Source of the DNA: Porites lobata
Lineage: Eukaryota; Cnidaria; Anthozoa; Scleractinia; Poritidae
Assembly (NCBI GenBank): GCA_942486035.1
Contig: CALNXK010000099.1
Span: 139,501 to 203,500 of the forward strand
DNA length: 64,000 nt
Direction: 5' to 3'
The translations under genes and the position numbers were made by a program. The notes beneath the pieces were generated by a model. The model made no database searches, was not told the DNA's origin, and saw only the letters and a program-made list of their open reading frames with translations. This document shows, piece after piece, positions 1-13,121 of this stretch. Every line of letters starts with the position of its first letter. Positions within the stretch are counted from its first letter, which is position 1.

Positions 1-1388
1 AATATTGTATGTTCTTTTTAATTTTACTCTTTTTGACCTCGAAATATTCCTTTACAGTTTTAAAAAAATTAGCGATTTCATGACATCTTTTTGAAAACCC
101 TTTAAGAAGTTGTTTATAATTAACCACTTTTTAAAGGCGACAGACATTTGCATTAACGTTTGAATGTGATTTGAATTAATAAGCTGAATATAAAGAAATG
201 CATTGACGTATTTCTGATTGGTGGTGATTTTTAATCACAGTTGTTGAAATACCGTGTATAATACGGTCCAGTTTCTGCCTTGTTTGAACGTTCGAAAGTC
301 TGATTTAAACCCAAAATAACTTTGTTTCACCCAAAGGCAGAATATTTTTTATCTAACTAGTGCCGTTAGAAGGAACCATCTGCTTTGTTAACTAGGAAGT
401 CATTCAATTTAATGTCAGAGGTAAGTTCTGTTACTTCACGCATGAGACAAATCGATCAACCCCACAAAATCCACCGATCACAAACATGATCATACCTAAC
501 AAAACGTACCCCAGAAAGGACAGTGATCGGCTCAAAGATAATATGCACTGTATAAATCAAAATTTAACTGTCATGATAGTAAGGTAACTTGCGATATTTG
601 TTGCACTTGTCTCATGCCGTCATTAATGGCCTGTGGTACACGCTGAAAACATAAAAAGCAACGAAAATTTTTCAAAAAGTCTCCTGGTTTTTATAGATAC
701 TTTAAGTGGCCGAACACAAGACAATGCTATTAGGCCATCCTCTTTTTTAACTCCGTTTAGCGTCGTCCGACTGACCCAAATTTTTGGCGTTTTCAAAAAA
801 AACAAAGTAACGACTTAGTTAAAGTTGGAAATAATTCTTTTAATCTGGAAATGAGCATAGTAACAGCATAGAGAAAAACAGGAACAAAAACAGGAACATT
901 GAACAGTATATTGTGTATTTTGTTAATCCAGGACGTCGTCCTGGGGTACCAGGGCATCCTATTCCAAGACTTCTTGTGATTTTTTTTTTTTTTTCAATCC
1001 GACCGACCGACCCAATATCACGAAAAAAAGGGGGGGGGGATCATGGCGTTATAAAAACTTCCGACTGAATGTCCACCTTTTTTAAAACTTCTTCGGTCAA
1101 TCTAAAGAAGTTGAAGGTTCTAGATTTAATGGATCATCGAAGTACCGCTAACGTGACAAACTTGGACGACCATTTCAATTTCGATGGCAGGCTTCGATGC
1201 CTTTATTAAAGACACTTTCAACTGTACTTTACTACTCTAAGAAACTATCGTCAGTTTCAATGAAGTACCACAAAATAATCCTCAAGCATATTATTCGGAA
1301 GTTTATTTTCACCTCCTTTCCCTACAACATACAAAAATGAAAACGTTTTTCTCGATCCTGTCCATTCAGGTTTTAGAAAGACAAAATA
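1..1388. other. Non-coding flank, no gene seen
   Basis: I see no coding exon here. The short open frames near 620-820 overlap on both strands and resemble nothing I recognise. There is a small palindrome around 930-960 (GGACGTCGTCC), a T-run followed by repeated CCGA units near 980-1015, and a G-run near 1029-1039. The segment ends at a TIR element. Confidence 0.5.
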
Positions 1389-1788
1389 CAGGGGCACCCA
1401 ACGAGAGTATAGTTCAAAACCACTTAAACATAGCATTGTTACACGTATTTTAGTATTTAAACGGTAGATATAGGCATATTTTTATCCCCTAAAAATTTTT
1501 CATCTGTTCGAATTTCCTAGCTGAAAGTCTAATGATCCGAAAATTATACGGATCAAAACTTACCTTTTCGAAAATTTCAGCCAGAAAAGAGGCTACCAAA
1601 AATTCTAGGTGACCTTTTTAGGGTAAAAAATCCGTTAAAAATGGGCAATTATGCCATTTTTTAGATGTTCGAAAATCCTACGAGAGGCAGGCAAGCAATA
1701 AATTTTAAAACAAATGTGTCGAAAATTCTAGATCTCAAATCGTCTACCGAACAGATATTCTTCCGAAAATTGTCGTTGGGTGCCCCTG
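1389..1788. mobile_element. MITE with 6-bp target duplication, copy 1
   Basis: This 400-bp non-coding element begins with CAGGGGCACCCAACG and ends with its exact reverse complement. It is flanked by the direct repeat AAAATA at 1383-1388 and 1789-1794. A second copy of about 395 bp, with the same ends and closely similar interior, lies at 57292-57686 and has its own different 6-bp duplication. Two independent 6-bp duplications make the boundaries firm. I do not assign it to a superfamily: several DNA transposon groups give 6-bp duplications. Confidence 0.85.
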
Positions 1789-1986
1789 AAAATAGGTCGC
1801 GCATGTATGTGTAATTTCTTTCATAATAACTTTAAGTGATTTGTTCTACTAACAAAAGTAAAATATGAATATGAAATAATCTAATTTTATTATATGTGTT
1901 GAAAAATGTTAACTTCTATCAGTATCTTTCCAGTGCAAAAAAATTGATCTTATCAAGTGATGCGGTCAAAACATCAAAGGCCTGAA

Positions 1987-2473
1987 CAGTTCACTCCCGA
2001 TAATTCAGCGAACCCTCGCTATCTCAAACCCCACGCAAACACGAACCAAAATCGATTTCCCCTGCATTTCCTTCATACATTTACTATAATTTTACCCTCG
2101 GTAACTCGCGCGAACCCTGGATAGTCGAAGTAAGTTTTGTTTTCCTTCAGATCATTTTTATATAAATTTACCCTCGATAACTCGAGCTATGCTTTGAGTG
2201 CCTGACAAGTCGAATAAAGAAGTGCACTGCAGTCCGAAACTTTGAATTTATTTTAACAACCCGTCCACGTATTCTCTGTCTGTAGTTTTTGGTCAGTCTA
2301 GTTTAAAAATACAGTGTCCAGCACTGAGCATTTATCAAGCTTTGAAGTGTGCTTGTTACTTGAATTCATTCCCCATCCCATTTCCTTATAGTTTCGGTTA
2401 TTTACTTCGAACTCCCGCTAACTCGAACTATTTTCGATTTCCCTTAAAGGTTCGAATTATCGGGAGACGACTG
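1987..2473. mobile_element. pogo/Tigger-like MITE (inferred)
   Basis: The ends are inverted: the left begins CAGT followed by CACTCCCGATAATTC, and the right end reads on the minus strand as CAGT followed by CTCCCGATAATTCG. Inside, variants of CCCTCGSTAACTCGAACC recur in both orientations (about 2010, 2100, 2170, 2410). Repeats built from this kind of unit with CAGT termini are typical of pogo/Tigger-like MITEs. The left flank is not a clean TA, so the insertion site is not proven. Confidence 0.5.
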
Positions 2474-2620
2474 TATTCATATTATATACACATTTTAAAA
2501 ACAACTTGATAAGCACGTTGCGATTATTAAATTTAACAGCTTAAAACAGGACGCGATAATTAAAAATGCAAAGAAATCGAACACATTACTACGCTTTTTC
2601 TGTCTCTGTTGCTTTTGTAG

Positions 2621-5600
2621 ATGTCTAAAATCCTGCTCACTCTGCTTATAACATTGTCGACAGCTCTCGTTTTTAGAACACGTGGTGAGTATTAATGAAG
2701 GTCTCAGTGGGGTTGACCGCTAGCCGTAAAACAGCCTAAACTTTTAGTCGTTAGCTCCACCAAAAAAATTGAGACAACGGCGCAATCTCGTCGAGATAGG
2801 ACTTTTCCGTTGCCTTCACTTTTTCTGACCATAACCTGTACTATTGACGTCATTTTACCGGATATCGTGAACGTCTTGTATGTTTGGTCAACGCTTGCTG
2901 GTTATGACGAATTAGCCGGGGCATTTCAGCCAAAAAGAAACAGAGAAATATTTTGAATGAATAATAATAACCTCTGACCAGGGGCCTATCTGCTGTTAAC
3001 TGTAAATGATTCTACCCTATTGAGACCCTTGTATATGTTTACGAAAATATCATTTTGTCTTGTACTGTTACTCAAAATATTACAGAGAAAGTTCTTAGCC
3101 ATGTTTTAAGTTACCAGTGAATAGAAACATTTGAAATCGGGCGGTAACTGCCTTAAGTCTCAAATCGACATCAGGAGATTTTAAAAAAACTGCTGATGAT
3201 ATAAAAAGGAATGTGTAATGTCAACTTCTCTTTTTACCAAACTGCTGTATCTAGATATTCTTTTTTTCTTTTTTCTTGCTTGATTTAATATTGATCAAAA
3301 TATTTCAAAATTATTAGCTGAGGCTGAGTATGACACAAAAAGGTTTATAGATCGAGAAGGGTGTTATCCGCTTGAACGACAGACCAGGCTGAGACCAACT
3401 ACACTCTTCTGGATCTGCATAATTTCCCATTTCCTATCAGAGCCGAAATCATTAAGTGAATTGTTTTTATATTCATTTACTGTATGTCCAAGCTCTTCGT
3501 TATTCTATATTTTTGTCATAAACTGTAATCATATGAATAATTTGAAGATTAACAAGTTCATTGCGTTTGATCGATTAACCGCCGTTTCCTTAATAGCGGC
3601 TGTAGTGAATGATGAACAGAGACTGTTACGGAACCTGTTTCAAAACTACAGCAAATCTTCTAGACCCGTCCTCAAAAGAAATTCCCAAGTGGTCGTCATA
3701 TTTAGAGCAAAACTCAAACAGATAATAGACTTGGTAAGTAGGAATGAATAGTAAGTGTTAATGAAATTAATAAGAGACTCACAGAATGGAATAGCAAACA
3801 GATGAAAAACTTAAATGAGGGTAAGCGCGTCACGAAAAAGCCCCAATGATGGTGCCTACAGTGTTATTTTATTTCTTTTTATTTTATTTTACATTTAGGC
3901 GAATGAAAGTGACTTTTAGGAATTGGAATAACGAAATAAAATTGCGAGAGAAAGTTCGTGTAATGACCTGCTGGGTTTTCGGATATAGGTCATAACTCCC
4001 TTATGTTCACAAAGCTTACCAGTAGTAGTATCCCCATACTTGTTATAATTTAGAGCATTATTCTCCAACACAAGTTAGCGACCAATAAGTTAAGTGAATT
4101 TTAGTTTGTTGATCCGATAAAATAAAGTGGCCGCTGTATGTTAAAGAAAAACAATAAACACGATTCAGGTGCACTGTAAATGTCCTGTATCATTTATGAC
4201 GTTGAAAGACATAGCACAGTAAGAATATAGAGTTATACATTCCGTTTAAAAACAGACCTCTCCGGGAAATGCATTACCAAGCAAACTTTAAGTCTGTTAG
4301 AAATACACTTGGCTGCGCAATTATCTCATACCCTCAATATGGTATCATAGTACAAAATAGGTGGGGTGGCTCGAAATGCATCTGTAGCGGTAGCTTTAAA
4401 GGTTTTAACGTGAGAATATTTTAGCCAGTGATGAGATGCTTTAAACATTACCACTAATTCTACAACTGTTTGAGTCAAGAAAACTCATTTTAAAAAGTCA
4501 ATTCTGCCGTTAAGGCCCTCACAGTAGGATACCTAAACTCTGTAAGGTTGACTGGACGCTCTGTTTTACTCTTATTCCGTTTAGAAGGACAATGAACAAC
4601 TCTTACAAGTAATCCTCTACACCTATCAGGTAATTATGGCAATTATCAACATCTTAACCTGATAACACCTTTCAGTTAACTCCGTGGACAATCTAAACGG
4701 GAATATGTAAGCGAGCTGTTTTGTTGTTGTTGTTGTTGTTCAAAGTCAGCTTAAACAAGGTCGCCGTCAGGGATTATAGGGACTTTAAGCAAATCGCTAC
4801 GGCTACCTCTACTACGACGGTCGTGGATGCGGAGTCCTGGGGAGAGTACGTCACCGTAGCCTGCCAAATTTCAACTTTAAGCAAGCGGCCCCCAAACGAC
4901 TACGGGATTTCTTGTTCATTTGCTTTCGCTGTTAATTAGTAAAACGCAGGGAAGACGTAATTATTGGAAAACCAGAAGAGTCAGATACTTTCTTAATAAA
5001 GGCTTAAAAACCAGTGATTGTAAAAACTAGTGAAAAAGGGGAGTTTTAGACTCGCGTAGTAGCGACTACGCCACAAGACAGGTCGTTGTCAGGTTATTGT
5101 AGGATTTGGCGCTGCGGCGAAAGATCATTTCCAAGCATGCGCAGTGCGTCATTTTTGGGCTCTTTTACTTCCGGCCGCCATAGTAGAGGTTGCCGTAGCA
5201 ATTTTCCGATTTCCGAAGTCCCTAATATCGCTATTAAAGAATTTACGTTTTTGAAACTTTTTCACGTTCATTCCATCTCCCTTAAAATGTCAGATTTAGG
5301 TGAATATAGAGTATCATGGTACGCAACATTTTTCAGGAATGGATCAACCCCCTTTTGACGTGGAATGCATCTGATTTCGGTGACATCGACGAGATCAATG
5401 TAGACGCTTCCAAAGTGTGGGTTCCAGATATCGTGCTTTATAACAGGTGTTTTTTTGAAATTTACCACATCCAGTCCAAGAGGGATAAAATAAACGTCCC
5501 TGTTACTGAATGCCTTGTATCTGATTAACATACTGCTCAACTGAGGGCCGGGGAAAGTACCTCGTAATTTAAGGATGTGTCAACGGCCCTTCTTTATAAA

Positions 5601-7632
5601 GCACTCCCTCTACGGTTTATTAAAAAGTACTTCTTGACCATATAAAAAGAATTTTTAATGTTTGGTTACCTTAAAGTCAATTCAGGTACTTGAACTCACT
5701 TTACTTACTAAGACTGATTTTTAAGTCTGGTAATTGCTTTTCAATTTCTTTGCAACTTAAGTGCGGAATTTACATTTCCTGGAGGGACACACAAGTACAA
5801 GACAGACGTTGTCATCTATTCAAATGGACGAACGATATGGCTAGCTCCGGCCATGTTTGTGACAGTCTGCCGATTGGACGTCAGGTAAACACTGGCGTTA
5901 GCAACTTCATCATTAGGTTACGCTTGACAAGAGCTTTAAATGAGAATATGATCCATTTAAGCCTGAACAAAAACACGCCTTTTGGATAGTCCTCGTTTTA
6001 GAATAAAGCTGAGTGACCAGATCGCTGTCAAATCAATGGTCTGATGGACTGTTCCTACACTTGGTATTTTCTAGCATCCTAGGAGGAAAAAATACAAATA
6101 AGTCATTGCTTAGGTATAATTAATGAATGGGTGCAACTGATAAGCCCGTTTCCTTCTAGAATCTTGCAATTACGGCATTAATTTTTCATGTCATTTCCAC
6201 CATCAGGTGTATAACGAACTCACAATAGCTTGCTCTTCAGTTGGCTTGATAAGCGCAATGAATAAAGCGTTGCATCCAGTCATCGACAGGGTTCGATTCC
6301 CGGTCAAGCCTGAATTTTTTCAGGTTCTTTTTCAACCGCTTGGATTGTTCATTCTACTGCGAAGATATGCTTGCAATGAAAGTAAGGGCCATGTTGTTTA
6401 TAACGTTAACATAAAATTATGCTTATATCCTCGTAAGATATTTCCCGTTTGACGAACAAAAGTGTCCCATGAAATTTGGTAGCTGGATTCATGATGAAAG
6501 CCGCTTGGACATGCGCATTCTTACGAATGCCTCAAGTGATGACATCTACACAGAACATGGTGAATGGCAACTACTAAATATAGAACAGAAAAGGTGACTG
6601 TAGCTTACAGTTAATAATGTCTTATAATTGTCTGCTTGTTTATAGTATATGATTGCATGGCAATAAATTATTTCAACTTTATTGTCCAATAATTTTCTAA
6701 CATAATTTTCAACCAACCAGAACGCAGAATTGAAAAACCACTAGATGGATTTTACAACGACAAACGTGATTGCATGGCAATAAATTATTTGAAGCGAATT
6801 ACACAGTGTTAAAACTATTACAACGACAAACGTGTTCACTACAATAACAAATTTACTTTGCAATATTGGAAATTCCACAATTAGGCAAAACGAGGTGGGT
6901 TATGGTTGACGGCTACTGAATTGATTTTAACTGAGACGAATGAAATAACAAAAACAAACTGTAAAAAAAGGAAAGAAACACAAAAGAAGGAGGCATTACG
7001 TGCAAAACTTTAATGACTTTAGGCATGCTAATATTTGTCATTTCAGGAGTTCAAAGTTGTACGACTGCTGCCCTAAACCGTATGTTGACATTACCTACAC
7101 CATTCACGTTCGGCGAAAGTCATTGTTTTACACACTGTATCTGATCATCCCTGCTTTGATCATCACCACTATGGTCCTGATAGGCTTCTATCTTCCACCG
7201 GAATCCGGAGAGAGAATGCAGCTTGGAATCACTGTGCTGTTAGCTATGATTGTTTTCTTACAGTTTGTCTATCAGAACCTCCCTTCTACATCCGATGGCG
7301 CTCCTCTGTTAGGCAAGTTCTATATTATCACCATGGTTCTAATCTCCCTCTCATTGGCAGCAACCTGCCTTGTGCTTAATTACTCTTACGGTCACCATGG
7401 TGATGGTGAGATGCCAATGTGGGTTCGTTTAATTATTCTTGACTGGCTCGGAAGGTTCTTTGGATCAAGGAATTCATTTGGCAAACGCCGGAGAATCATG
7501 ACAAGTGACGATATCTTAAAGAGAAACGAATGGAAAACCGCTGCCCGTATTTTGGATAAATTCTTCATTGTTTTCTTTGCACTGTTAATCACTATTGTTT
7601 CACTCTCGATGTTCTTTCAAGCTCCCCACTGA
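2621..7632 (+). CDS. Nicotinic acetylcholine receptor subunit, alpha type (7 exons, complete)
   Basis: Pentameric ligand-gated cation channel subunit of the plasma membrane. Coding exons: 2621-2684, 3597-3733, 4585-4629, 5337-5446, 5762-5884, 6438-6593 and 7047-7632; all junctions are GT-AG, phases match, total 406 aa. Exon 1 encodes a signal peptide (MSKILLTLLITLSTALVF). The 45-bp and 110-bp exons have sizes typical of this family. Visible hallmarks: the WVPDIVLYN loop A region; a Cys-loop of exactly 13 residues between two Cys around the exon 5/6 junction (YFPFD inside it); vicinal Cys in YDCCP, which defines alpha-type agonist-binding subunits; four membrane segments in the last exon, with M2 starting ESGERMQLGITVLLAM (Glu before M2, as in cation channels). 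The M3-M4 cytoplasmic loop is short (about 70 residues). The exact paralogue cannot be named. A SINE sits in intron 5. Confidence 0.93.
6225..6395 (+). repeat. tRNA-derived SINE copy in receptor intron 5
   Basis: It contains a Pol III B-box-like GGTTCGATTCCCGG at about 6290, after an A-box-like TTGGCTTGATAAGC, followed by a tail (AAGCCTGAATTTTTTCAGG). The same tail recurs at 61675-61775 and 61889-62010, so this is a dispersed family and not a tRNA gene; no acceptor-stem pairing was found. Confidence 0.55.
6651..6834. repeat. Local duplicated segments in receptor intron 6
   Basis: GATTGCATGGCAATAAATTA appears at 6651 and again at 6769, and TTACAACGACAAACGTG at 6752 and 6818. These are short intronic duplications with no coding content. 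Confidence 0.7.
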
Positions 7633-7756
7633 CTCGATTACGACGATGGTGCCAAATACAAAAATTTTTCTTTTTGAAAATAAGAAACGGGTGTAACAAA
7701 CTTTCAACTTGGATTGAACTCATGAAACTCGTGAAAACTCGTGTCCTCCATGAAAA

Positions 7757-8552
7757 TACTGGAGGCCAATCACCTTACTTGACACCGACTACAAGATTGT
7801 AGCGAAAGCTGTAGCAAGGAGAATCGAACAAATGCTACCAAAAATAATCAACTCTGATCAAAAAGGATTTATTAAAGCTCACTATATGGGCGAGAACATA
7901 AGGCTGATTAGTGATATGATGGAAAATACAAAAGCTCAAAACCTATCAGGGATATTATTGTCATTAGATTTTAAAAAAGCGTTTGATACTCTTGAATGGC
8001 GGTATATTAATAAGATGTTAGATACTTTGAATTTTGGAGAGAGTTAAAAGATGGATTAGCGTTTTTTATGCAAATATTGAAACAGCAGTTTCAAATAATG
8101 GATTTGCAACCAAATGGTTTAAGCCCTCGAGAGGAGTAAGACAGGGGTGTCCACTCCCCTCATACCTCTATGTTCACAGCGCCGCAAATTTTAGCTGCTA
8201 TAATTCGTCAAAACAATCTTATGAAAGGAATCTATTTATCTGGAAAAGAAGCTGAATAAGCCAATTTGGGGATGATACTAATTTACTTTGTACTGATATT
8301 AGCTCTGTGGAAAATGCATTTGTTATCATAAATAATTTTGGAGACATTTCAGGCTTGCAGCTTAATGTCAAAAAAACCAAAGACAGCAGTATAGTTAGGA
8401 AAGTGGTCCAAGAATCGCTCCACACCGTTACAGTTAAACCGGGAGGTCTCAACTTTTTGTTAAGATGCAACTACGACCCAAGGTATCTGCACCCAAAACT
8501 ACCTATTTTTATAGAGATATACTGTCGTTCTTCGTCCAAATATAACGTCAAC
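7757..8552 (+). pseudogene. L1/Tx1-like LINE reverse transcriptase remnant
   Basis: Translated pieces follow the RT order of L1/Tx1-type non-LTR elements: WRPITLL at the start, then DQKGFI, ENIRLISDMM, a DFKKAFDTLEW block, RGVRQGCPL, and FGDDTNLL in the place of the YADD catalytic motif, ending with LNVKKTK. The reading frame changes near 8040 and there is an in-frame stop at 8253, so it is dead. It is 5' truncated and its 3' side is interrupted by a piggyBac-like MITE. It starts about 125 bp after the receptor stop codon. Confidence 0.85.
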
Positions 8553-8556
8553 TTAA

Positions 8557-9470
8557 CCCTATTCAGACTGGGCTTTTTTGGTCAATCTGTGACTGGGGGG
8601 GCTCCTTAGACCCCCCCTCTGTATCTCTGGAACCAATAATGCTAGAGTCATGAAATTTGCGCACGCCCAATGATGACGTCATAGTGACGTCATATTCCGA
8701 TTTTTCAATGTTTCTTATTATTTTTCCACTTAGATACGTAAAATATCAATAATATTGGTAAAGTCATCTCTTTAATATAATATACAACATATATGCATAT
8801 AAAATACACAGTTTGACATGTGTTTTGATACTTTTAAGGTGCTAATGACGTCATAATTTCCAACAAATACATATGGTTTTTTTTTTTTTAAGCTAAATAT
8901 GGTTTTCCGCCAAAAAAAAAAAAAAAAATACATATGGTTGTCCGCCATCTTGGATTTCCGTTTTTTTGTTAAATTTATAATTTAAAGCAACTTTCAAAGG
9001 GGAAAAAGCTCACAATGTATAAAAGAAGTATCAAACTAATGTTTATTACCCAAACAAATGACTTTGGAAGTGTTATTTGGAAAATAGAGCAGCATATTTG
9101 TCGAGGCAAAAAAGTGACAAATTTTACCCCCACCCCTACCCCCCAAATATTCGATGTTGAAACATTTTGATGTAATTCAAAAACTAGTCCCAAGCAAAGA
9201 CCATTTTAACAACAAACAGCACTATAAGTGTAAAAACGCGATCTCAAAACAAAAAAAATCATCATTTTTTAAATTTTCCAAAACCTATGTGTCAGAAACT
9301 GGTTGCCATGGCAACATGATTAATCACATGGACATGGTAATTATACCAAAATGTTCCTAGATAAATTTTAGGAAAAGTCAGAAAATTTGAACGTCATAGC
9401 TCTTTCGGTGTAGGAGTTATCCCGATTTTGCCGGAGGGGGGGTTCGAAAAGCCCCCCAGTCTGAATAGGG
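8557..9470. mobile_element. piggyBac-like MITE (TTAA target)
   Basis: This 914-bp element has perfect 16-bp terminal inverted repeats (CCCTATTCAGACTGGG at 8557-8572, its reverse complement at 9455-9470) and lies between TTAA at 8553-8556 and TTAA at 9471-9474. TTAA duplications and CCC/GGG ends are hallmarks of piggyBac. No transposase is encoded, so it depends on a helper in trans. The interior has long A/T and G/C homopolymer runs near each end. Confidence 0.8.
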
Positions 9471-9522
9471 TTAAACAAAAGAATGCACAGAACATGGAAA
9501 TGGAAATGAATGGTTTGCAAAA

Positions 9523-10966
9523 GGAATTATTTCAAAAAATTATTTCAGAAAATTTTCGTGCGGTGTTTTCATCGATCTCAAAAAGGCTTTTGATACTGTT
9601 AACCATAAGATTTTGTTAGCTAAACTTGAAAGTTATGGTATTAGAGCTGTAATCAACTCCTGGTTCAGATCATACCTGACTGATCGGAAGCAAACTACGG
9701 AAGTTAATAATGTTGTGTCTGAGGCTGAGACGACCTTGTGCGGCGTGCCACAAGGCTCAGTCCTCGGACCACTCTTATTCCTACTGTACATCAATGATAT
9801 TTACAAGTCCTCTTCGTTATTTGCCTTTTATCTATTTGCTGACGATACTAGTATAATACTTGCAAATAACAACCTAAAGGAACTCGAAACACTTGTTAAT
9901 CGCGAGCTTGGCAATGTCAACGAATGGCTAAAGACCAACAAACTGTCCTTGAACATAAAAAAATCAAATTTTGTAATCTTTCGTCCCCGGCAAAAGAATA
10001 TGCCCTTCATACCTAGGATTAGAATTTTTGACTCCGTGACTAACACCTACGCAAACCTTGAACTGAAAGATTATGTAAAATATCTTGGCTCAATGATTGA
10101 TTCAAATCTTTCATGGAAATACCACATCGAATTTATCTGTCACAAAATCAGCAAGTCGATAGGAATTATAGCTAAGATTCGACATTATGTCCCGCGTCGT
10201 GTTTTACTTTCAGTTTACAACTCATTAATTGTCCCTTACTTGATTTATGGTATTTGTGGTTGGGGAAACTGTGCCTTGACATTTCAAAGAAAGATCGTAA
10301 CTCTACAAAAACGGGTCTTACGTCTCATTTACTTCAGTAAGTCTAAGGAACACGCCGAACCCTTCTTTCTCAAATCAAATTGCCTTCCCCTGCCTAGCTT
10401 ATTTTTCAGAGATTGTAGCGATTTATTGTATGATATCAACAGACAGACAGCACCAATTAGTATACTCAATCAGTTCGTTAAAACAAGTCAGATTCATAGC
10501 TACAGAACAAGATCTGTCTCTAGCGACTCGTTTTATGTTAAGTTCTCTAGAACCGATAAAATGTATGCCTTTTTCACGAGAATCGGTGCCCAAATTTGGA
10601 GCTCTATTCCTTATTCGATTAAAATACTTAAACGTTCGTCCTTTTGTAAAAAAATAAAGGAATTATTACTAAATTTTTTGCGGTCAGAAGATGATTATGT
10701 CGAAGTCTCCCGTCTTATTAAGTTATTTAATACTTTAGGTTAGCCTCTCTTCGTAATCGTTATGTACATGCCTTGTTTTATGTTAGTTTAAATTCTATTT
10801 ACTGTATTGTATTGTCTTCACTATTATTTAGTCCATCTATATATAAATCTTGTTTTGTAATATGTCTTCAGCTCCCCCCCGCCTCGATTAGTTCATAAGC
10901 TATTTGCGGGTGGGAAAGTAATGTAATATAAATAATGTAATAAAATTTGTTGTTTTGTTGTTGTTG
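9523..10966 (+). mobile_element. CR1/Jockey-like LINE, 5' truncated
   Basis: One open frame runs from at least 9523 to the stop at 10743 and encodes the back two-thirds of a non-LTR reverse transcriptase. Visible blocks: FIDLKKAFDTVNHKILL, GVPQGSVLGPLLFLLYINDI, the catalytic LFADDTS, WLKTNKLSLN, and a C-terminal thumb/tail region. The endonuclease and front of the RT are missing, which is normal 5' truncation. A 3' UTR follows, ending in a TTG-rich stretch at about 10950-10966. The RT frame is intact over more than 1.2 kb, so insertion is fairly recent. Confidence 0.87.
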
Positions 10967-10967
10967 T

Positions 10968-11545
10968 CAATAAAGGATCTCCTACAGGAGAATGGACAAT
11001 TTCTTACTTATGAGGAGTCTCAAAACTAACTACAGTCCACTGAGAACTTTATTGACGCCATTAAGACAATACATATACCGGACGACCACAAACTAGTGTC
11101 CTTTGACGTGAAATCACTGTTCACCAGTATTCCACTTTAACTGGCTCTAAACTGTACTGAGAACGCTATTAAGAACTCTGCTGTTGAACTACCACTACCT
11201 ACAGACGACATTATGGACCTACTCAACCTCTGTTTGACTTCGACGTACTTTCAGTACAACGGCAGACATTACAAACAGTTACACGGTACAGCTATAGGCT
11301 CTCCAGATTCTGTTGTTGTAGCAGAAATTGTCATGCAAAACATCGAGGAACAAGCCCCAGCTATACCTCTCTGGTTAAGTTACGTTGACGACACATTCAC
11401 TGCCGTACACAAAGACGGAATCGACGCCTTAACACCTTAACAGACAGAACGCGGACATACAGTTCACCAAGGAGATCGAAGAAAATGGTAAGATACCTTT
11501 TCTAGACTGCTTAGTCACTCGCGACAACAACAAACTACAGTAATG
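10968..11545 (+). pseudogene. Penelope-like element RT fragment
   Basis: The translation shows LVSFDVKSLFTSIP, then LCLTSTYFQYNG, QLHGTAIGSP and YVDDTF, which together mark the Penelope-like reverse transcriptase; FLDCLVTRDNN follows in another frame. At least one stop (about 11149) and a frameshift near 11437 inactivate it. The missing downstream part of such an RT is found at 13384-13660 on the other strand, past a TIR element. Confidence 0.82.
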
Positions 11546-11700
11546 ATAACACAACATGTTATACCCTAATAGGAATGTAAGATACAATCAAACAGAACAA
11601 AACTTTAATCCTTGATCGGCCTTTCAGGAACGGGGCCTGGTGGATATATTTATATTATTTTCTCATTTCGTTGGATGAGTTTGGACTCGGTCCTGTACAG

Positions 11701-13121
11701 TACCGCAAATGACCCCAACCGCAAATGATCCCGAGACCGCAAATGATCCCCAAAATGGACCGCAAATGATCCTCGACCTCAAGTGATCCCTAAAGTCGAC
11801 AGCAAATGATCCCGTGAAAACTTGAGGAATGGAATGGATTTTACGGGACTGATTACAAAAAAGGACTGATTATAAAAAAGAAACCTCGCCTTTTAAAGAA
11901 AAAGGGAAGGAGGACGCTACATCTCAGGTCAACTTATACAAGGCGAAAAAAAAAATGGAATAAATCTGAAAAGGTATGGTATTAACCGTATACTTCTTCC
12001 TTTGTCGATTGCTTAAATTTTCTTTCAAGAATGTTTCGTCTTTTGAAAAATTTAAGACAACCTTTCTATTGAGGAATACAAAGCCGGGCACCCTCTACCT
12101 AACAAGAGCTTTATTGACTTTACTGATCTTTTTGAAAGCGGGAAATTAATCAGCCAGAATATTTCATTTTGATTTTTCTCTGAAGTGTTAATTTTATGTG
12201 ATAAACAGCAAGACGTTTGTTCGTAACTTAGCTGCCCATTACGAAACAAGACATGATTTAACATAAACGCAAGTCAAAATGCCCCCGAACTTATCAATGT
12301 CCACAGGTTTCGGTTCATTTCGAAATAGCAGCTTTCTTACATCTCATGAACGTGTTGTGAATAGTTATATTAGCGTTTTTATGTATATTCATTTCTTGTG
12401 CTTTGCTGAAGACAGTTACCAGAAATCTAAACCTGGTAATGAGAAACGCAAAGCCAGGTAAGCGGTAGTTATCGCGTGACAAAACATCGTAAGAAACCGT
12501 CACATTCACGGACTAAAAGAAAATCGCTTATGATTATTCGGATCCAGGAGGCACTTAGGAGAAAATTAAACAACCTAAAACCCTTATTTAGCAGCAATGA
12601 AGAGCACTATATTTCAAAAGAGGTCAAAGGAAATGCTCTTGCATCAAAGGGCAAATCATGCCGACCAAAAACAACAATAACCGCAGAAAATGCGTGTCAT
12701 GACCTCTCACTATGAAATAAGCAGCAAAAATCGCATTTGCTCAGTCAAAACGTTTTCCTCAGAGGTATAATCTACCCGCCAGAGCCGGAAAAAAGTAATT
12801 GGAACAAGCAGCATTTTAGCATGAGGTAAAAGTCGTGTGTTGCCTACCTACGTGTTGTTTACTCTTGAATGATTTTTTTCATTTAGTTTTTATTCATATA
12901 TTTATTTGAGAAGTAAGATTTAGCTTTTAACTTGACTTATTGTAATAATAATAAAATCGACACGATGATCCGCTAACTTGAGTCCAAGTCATTCCTGTTT
13001 TTCTTTCGGGATCATTTGCGGTCGACTTTGGGGATCACTTGCGGTCGAGGATCATTTGTGGTCCATTTTGGGGATCTTTTGCGGTCTCGGGATCATTTGC
13101 GGTTGGGGATCATTTGCGGTA
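11701..13121. mobile_element. 1.4-kb TIR element with internally repeated ends
   Basis: Both ends carry four to six imperfect copies of a unit close to ACCGCAAATGATCCC, arranged as inverted repeats (about 11701-11820 and 12990-13121). The element is flanked on both sides by CTGTACAG (11693-11700 and 13122-13129). That octamer is its own reverse complement, so it is either an 8-bp target duplication (as in hAT elements) or the outer end of the TIR. Interior open frames of 60-79 codons resemble no transposase. Confidence 0.72.

Noticed and set aside
6225..6395. tRNA gene suggested by a B-box-like GGTTCGATTCC
   Set aside because: No cloverleaf or acceptor stem could be drawn, and the tail recurs elsewhere, so it is SINE-like.
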